Origin: Chitinophagaceae bacterium
GTDB taxonomy: Bacteria > Bacteroidota > Bacteroidia > Chitinophagales > Chitinophagaceae
Direction: 5' to 3'
Assembly (NCBI GenBank): GCA_019747455.1
Contig: JAIEQT010000553.1
Span: forward strand, 1 to 8,803
DNA: 8,803 nucleotides
Shown here: positions 6,515-8,803 of the stretch, piece by piece
Layout: each line of letters begins with the position of its first letter
Position numbering within the stretch: position 1 is the first letter of the stretch
Program-made: the position numbers and the translations under genes
Notes under the pieces: generated by a model
Seen by the model: the letters and a program-made list of their open reading frames with translations, nothing else
What the model was told of the DNA's origin: nothing
Databases searched by the model: none

Positions 6515-7675
6515 TTAACCTAACGCTTGTAGAATGTCTGATAAAATATCATCCTTATCTTCTAGTCCTACACTAATACGAATCAGGCCTGGTGTAATAC
6601 CTACTGCCTGACGTTCTTCTTCGGTTAGTTTAGCATGTGTAGTGCTAGCAGGGTGTGAAGCAATGCTTCTGGTATCTCCTAAACTCGCGATTAGAGAAAG
6701 CATTTTTAAGTTATTTAAAAACTGTCTTCCTGCTTCCAGTCCACCTTTCAATTCAAAGCACAAAATACCGCCACCATTTTTCATTTGTTGCCTGGCAATG
6801 TTATGGTGTGGATGTGAGGGAAGAAATGGATAACGCAAAGACGCAAAGGCGCTATGGTTTTGTAATTGTTCTGATAAATAAAGCGCGTTTCCTGCATGCC
6901 GCTCCATGCGTACATCCAGTGTTTCTAAACTTTTGCTTAATACCCATGCATTAAAAGGGGAAAGAGCTGGGCCAGTGCTTCTGCAGAATAAATAAATATC
7001 TTTTATAAGGGATGCTTTACCCACTATAACGCCGCCTAGTACACGGCCTTGTCCGTCGAGCCACTTGGTTGCTGAATGTATTACCAGATCGGCGCCAAAA
7101 TCAATAGGGCGTTGACTTACAGGTGTAGCGAAACAATTGTCTACGTTAAAAATAATATTATGTTTTTTGCAAAGCATGCCAATCATGGCAAGATCAAGCA
7201 CTTCTAAACCAGGATTGGTAGGCGTTTCGATATATACCATTTTTGTATTTGGCTGAATCGCCGCTTCCCATTCTTCTTGAGTAGCAGTGGCAGGTATATA
7301 TGAATAATTGATTCCGTATTTTGGTAAAAACTTGCTAATAACGGTATGTGTGCTACCGAATATGGCATTGCACGATAACAGATGGTCGCCCTGTTTTAAC
7401 AATGCCATAAAAGAACCAAATACGGCACTCATACCGGAAGCAGTTGCATAGCCAGCTTCTGCACCTTCAAGTGCTACCATTTTATCAATGAATTCTTGTA
7501 CGCTGGGGTTACTGAACCTGCTATAAATATTATCATCTGTTTCATCAGCAAATGCGGCACGCATATCTTCTGCATTGTCAAAACAAAAACTACTGGTAAG
7601 GAATAGCGGTGTTGAATGCTCCATTTCGTTGGTACGATCTGTTTGAATGCGTATGGCTTTGGTAGACGGTTTCAT
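6515..7675 (-). CDS. metZ: O-succinyl/O-acetylhomoserine sulfhydrylase
   Basis: A PLP enzyme of the Cys/Met metabolism family that joins sulfide to an acylated homoserine to make homocysteine, in the cytosol. The start at ATG 7675 gives 386 residues and the usual N-terminus (MKPSTKAIRIQTDRT). An extension to 7738 adds 21 residues with no family resemblance and crosses the promoter, so I reject it. Seen motifs, numbered from this start: YSR (51-53) for phosphate binding, ASGMSA (79-84), the PLP-contacting aspartate D179 (NVDNCF), and the Schiff-base lysine K204 in SATKW. The C-terminal signature GGILCFELKGG and GITPGLIRISVGLED are present. Classing as MetZ rather than MetB or MetY rests on overall resemblance. 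It is divergent from metX, which makes its substrate. The repeat ACGCAAAGACGCAAAG lies within it. Confidence 0.93.
   Translation of the reverse strand: MKPSTKAIRIQTDRTNEMEHSTPLFLTSSFCFDNAEDMRAAFADETDDNIYSRFSNPSVQEFIDKMVALEGAEAGYATASGMSAVFGSFMALLKQGDHLLSCNAIFGSTHTVISKFLPKYGINYSYIPATATQEEWEAAIQPNTKMVYIETPTNPGLEVLDLAMIGMLCKKHNIIFNVDNCFATPVSQRPIDFGADLVIHSATKWLDGQGRVLGGVIVGKASLIKDIYLFCRSTGPALSPFNAWVLSKSLETLDVRMERHAGNALYLSEQLQNHSAFASLRYPFLPSHPHHNIARQQMKNGGGILCFELKGGLEAGRQFLNNLKMLSLIASLGDTRSIASHPASTTHAKLTEEERQAVGITPGLIRISVGLEDKDDILSDILQALG
6833..6852. repeat. ACGCAAAG direct repeat inside metZ
   Basis: Two perfect tandem copies of ACGCAAAG (6833-6840, 6841-6848) followed by GCGC. On the coding strand they read in frame as part of SAFASLR, at the point just before the conserved YPFLPSHP segment. 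The protein length at this point looks normal. The sequence resembles, from memory, ACGCAAAG-type short repeats scattered in many Bacteroidota and some cyanobacterial genomes. Confidence 0.6.
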
Positions 7676-7689
7676 CCAAAAAATTTCAA

Positions 7690-7697
7690 CAAATGTA
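7690..7697 (-). promoter_or_regulatory. Putative -7 promoter box for metZ
   Basis: Read on the minus strand, TACATTTG matches TAnnTTTG exactly. It ends 14 bases before the metZ ATG at 7675, predicting a leader of about 10 bases. No TTG-type -33 element is seen. It supports the start at 7675 over the longer one. Confidence 0.5.
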
Positions 7698-7710
7698 AGC
7701 GTGTATAGGG

Positions 7711-7718
7711 TAATTTTG
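7711..7718 (+). promoter_or_regulatory. Putative -7 promoter box for metX
   Basis: TAATTTTG matches TAnnTTTG exactly and ends 18 bases before the metX ATG, predicting a leader of about 15 bases. It sits where the -33 region of the divergent metZ promoter should be, and the reverse is true for the metZ box, so the two core promoters overlap. No riboswitch fits in the 61-bp gap. Confidence 0.5.
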
Positions 7719-7736
7719 TGATGAAATACAGGAAGC

Positions 7737-8744
7737 ATGCAAGTTTACAGATACGAAGGGGTTTTTGCATTGGAGAATGGAGCACGCTTAAGCGGTGTAG
7801 AGATCGCTTACCATAGTTACGGAAAATTAAATGCGTCAAAAGATAATGTGATCTGGATTTGTCATGCTTTAACAGCTAATGCAGACGCCGCCGATTGGTG
7901 GAAGGGTTTGGTGGGTGAAGGATATATAATTGATCCGGCTAAATATTTTATTGTTTGTGCCAATATCATTGGCTCTTGTTATGGCTCTACGGGTCCGCTC
8001 AGTAATGATCCCAAAACCGATAAGCCTTATTATGCTTCTTTTCCGCAAGTTACCATTCGTGATATGGTTACAGCGCATATTTTATTGCGTCGTCATTTGG
8101 GTATCGATGCTATTTCTTTATTGATGGGGGGAAGTATGGGTGGTTATCAGGTATTAGAGTGGGCAGTGATGGAGCCAACGATAATAAAGAAAATGTTTTT
8201 GATTGCCACTTCTCCATCGGAGAGTGCCTGGGGTGTAGCGGTACATACGGCTCAGCGCTTGGCTATCGAAGCAGATAGTAGTTGGGAAGAACCAAGAGCC
8301 GATGCGGGTGCAAAAGGGTTAAAGGCGGCACGTGCTATTGGGATGTTAACGTATCGGAATTATACCACTTTTCAGGAAAAACAAACCGATCCCGATCCGG
8401 AGAAAATAGACAATTTTAAAGCATCTTCCTACTTGAATTATCAGGGAGATAAGTTAGTAAAGCGCTTTAATGCGTATAGCTATTGGTTACTTACCAAGGC
8501 TATGGATAGTCACCACTTGGCAAGAGGGAGGGGTGGCGATTTGATTACTGTATTACAAAACATTCAACAGCCCACCTTGATTATTGGGATTAATAGTGAT
8601 ATACTTTGTCCGCTCGATGAGCAACGTTTTATGGCGGAGCATATGCCGGATGCCGATTTATATGCGATCGATTCTACGTATGGACATGATGGGTTTATCA
8701 TTGAAACGCAGCAGATTACGGAGATTTTAAAAGGGTTTATTTAG
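7737..8744 (+). CDS. metX: Homoserine O-acyltransferase (MetX type)
   Basis: An alpha/beta-hydrolase-fold enzyme that acylates homoserine from acetyl-CoA (or succinyl-CoA), the first committed step of methionine synthesis. The 335 residues are slightly short but complete for the family. The nucleophile elbow is GGSMGG with S133; the other triad members are D288 (INSDILCP) and H317 (GHDGF). The HALTANADAADWW block (43-55) and GSCYGSTGP (79-87) are typical of the family. The start is the ATG at 7737; it lies in the palindrome GCATGC, so an ATG also reads on the other strand. Acetyl versus succinyl preference cannot be settled by eye because MetX homologues include both. It is divergent from metZ and probably co-regulated with it. 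No terminator with a clear stem is seen right after the stop, only a T-run at 8749-8755. Confidence 0.95.
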   Translation: MQVYRYEGVFALENGARLSGVEIAYHSYGKLNASKDNVIWICHALTANADAADWWKGLVGEGYIIDPAKYFIVCANIIGSCYGSTGPLSNDPKTDKPYYASFPQVTIRDMVTAHILLRRHLGIDAISLLMGGSMGGYQVLEWAVMEPTIIKKMFLIATSPSESAWGVAVHTAQRLAIEADSSWEEPRADAGAKGLKAARAIGMLTYRNYTTFQEKQTDPDPEKIDNFKASSYLNYQGDKLVKRFNAYSYWLLTKAMDSHHLARGRGGDLITVLQNIQQPTLIIGINSDILCPLDEQRFMAEHMPDADLYAIDSTYGHDGFIIETQQITEILKGFI

Positions 8745-8753
8745 CGACTTTTT

Positions 8754-8803
8754 TTACTCCGGATGATAAATCCGCTTCGCTGTTTTGTACACTTCCGCTT
8801 TAT
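8754..8803 (-). CDS. Possible 3' end of a convergent gene, cut by the window edge
   Basis: On the minus strand a frame enters from the right edge and ends at TAA (8756-8754), reading KAEVYKTAKRIYHPE before the stop. The codons and residues look natural, and it would converge on metX with a 9-bp gap. Only 15 complete codons are visible, and other frames here are also partly open, so this is a weak call with no function. Confidence 0.3.
   Translation of the reverse strand, partial: KAEVYKTAKRIYHPE

Noticed and set aside
6642..6954. Plus-strand ORFs (63 and 99 codons) opposite metZ
   Set aside because: Overlap each other and a well-conserved gene; no start signal or domain.
7676..7736. SAM riboswitch upstream of metX or metZ
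   Set aside because: The gap is only 61 bp, is filled by promoter boxes and shows no conserved stem pattern.
7676..7738. N-terminal extension of MetZ to an ATG at 7738 (21 extra residues)
   Set aside because: The added residues do not resemble the family, cover both predicted promoter boxes and would overlap the metX start. The ATG exists only because GCATGC is a palindrome.
7869..8124. ORFs of 69 (-) and 64 (+) codons within metX
   Set aside because: Alternative frames of metX, which has all its catalytic residues in the main frame.
8760..8774. Terminator after metX (CGGAT, 5-base loop, ATCCG)
   Set aside because: Only a 5-bp stem with no T-run after it; the T-run at 8749-8755 lies before the stem.

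Overview
The window reads as ordinary chromosome from a Bacteroidota bacterium, most likely of the Chitinophagaceae type. The evidence is moderate-to-low GC (about 40% by eye), no clear Shine-Dalgarno sites, promoter boxes of the Bacteroidota form TAnnTTTG, and protein sequences (FAS1 protein, Cmk, GH1, MetZ, MetX) that look like that group. This placement is from recognition, not from a search.

Layout from left to right: a secreted FAS1 (fasciclin) protein (+) closed by a strong intrinsic terminator; cytidylate kinase cmk (+) starting right after the terminator; a Tat-type lipoprotein GH1 beta-glucosidase (-) converging on cmk with 4 bp between the stops; a 288-bp non-coding stretch with hairpins and repeat-like sequence; two AT-rich unrecognised membrane-protein genes (-); a Gfo/Idh/MocA-family oxidoreductase (-); a nucleoside/sugar MFS permease (-) whose last membrane helix is in the -1 frame after an A7 run; metZ (-); and, divergently, metX (+). 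A possible 3' end of a minus-strand gene is cut by the right edge.

metX and metZ form a divergent pair for methionine synthesis: MetX acylates homoserine, and MetZ replaces the acyl group with sulfide to give homocysteine. Their starts are 61 bp apart, with back-to-back TAnnTTTG boxes. The permease and oxidoreductase are probably co-transcribed and would import and oxidise a sugar or polyol derivative; the substrate cannot be told from sequence. The GH1 lipoprotein would hydrolyse beta-glycosides in the envelope.

I see no clearly new multi-gene system. The observation most worth checking is the permease gene: the reading frame breaks exactly at a textbook A_AAA_AAA slippery heptamer, and the -1 frame then encodes a well-formed family C-terminus ending in two stops. 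This is either an indel (real or sequencing) or programmed frameshifting. Second are the AT-rich membrane-protein pair next to a repeat-bearing gap, and several short tandem repeats, one of them inside metZ.
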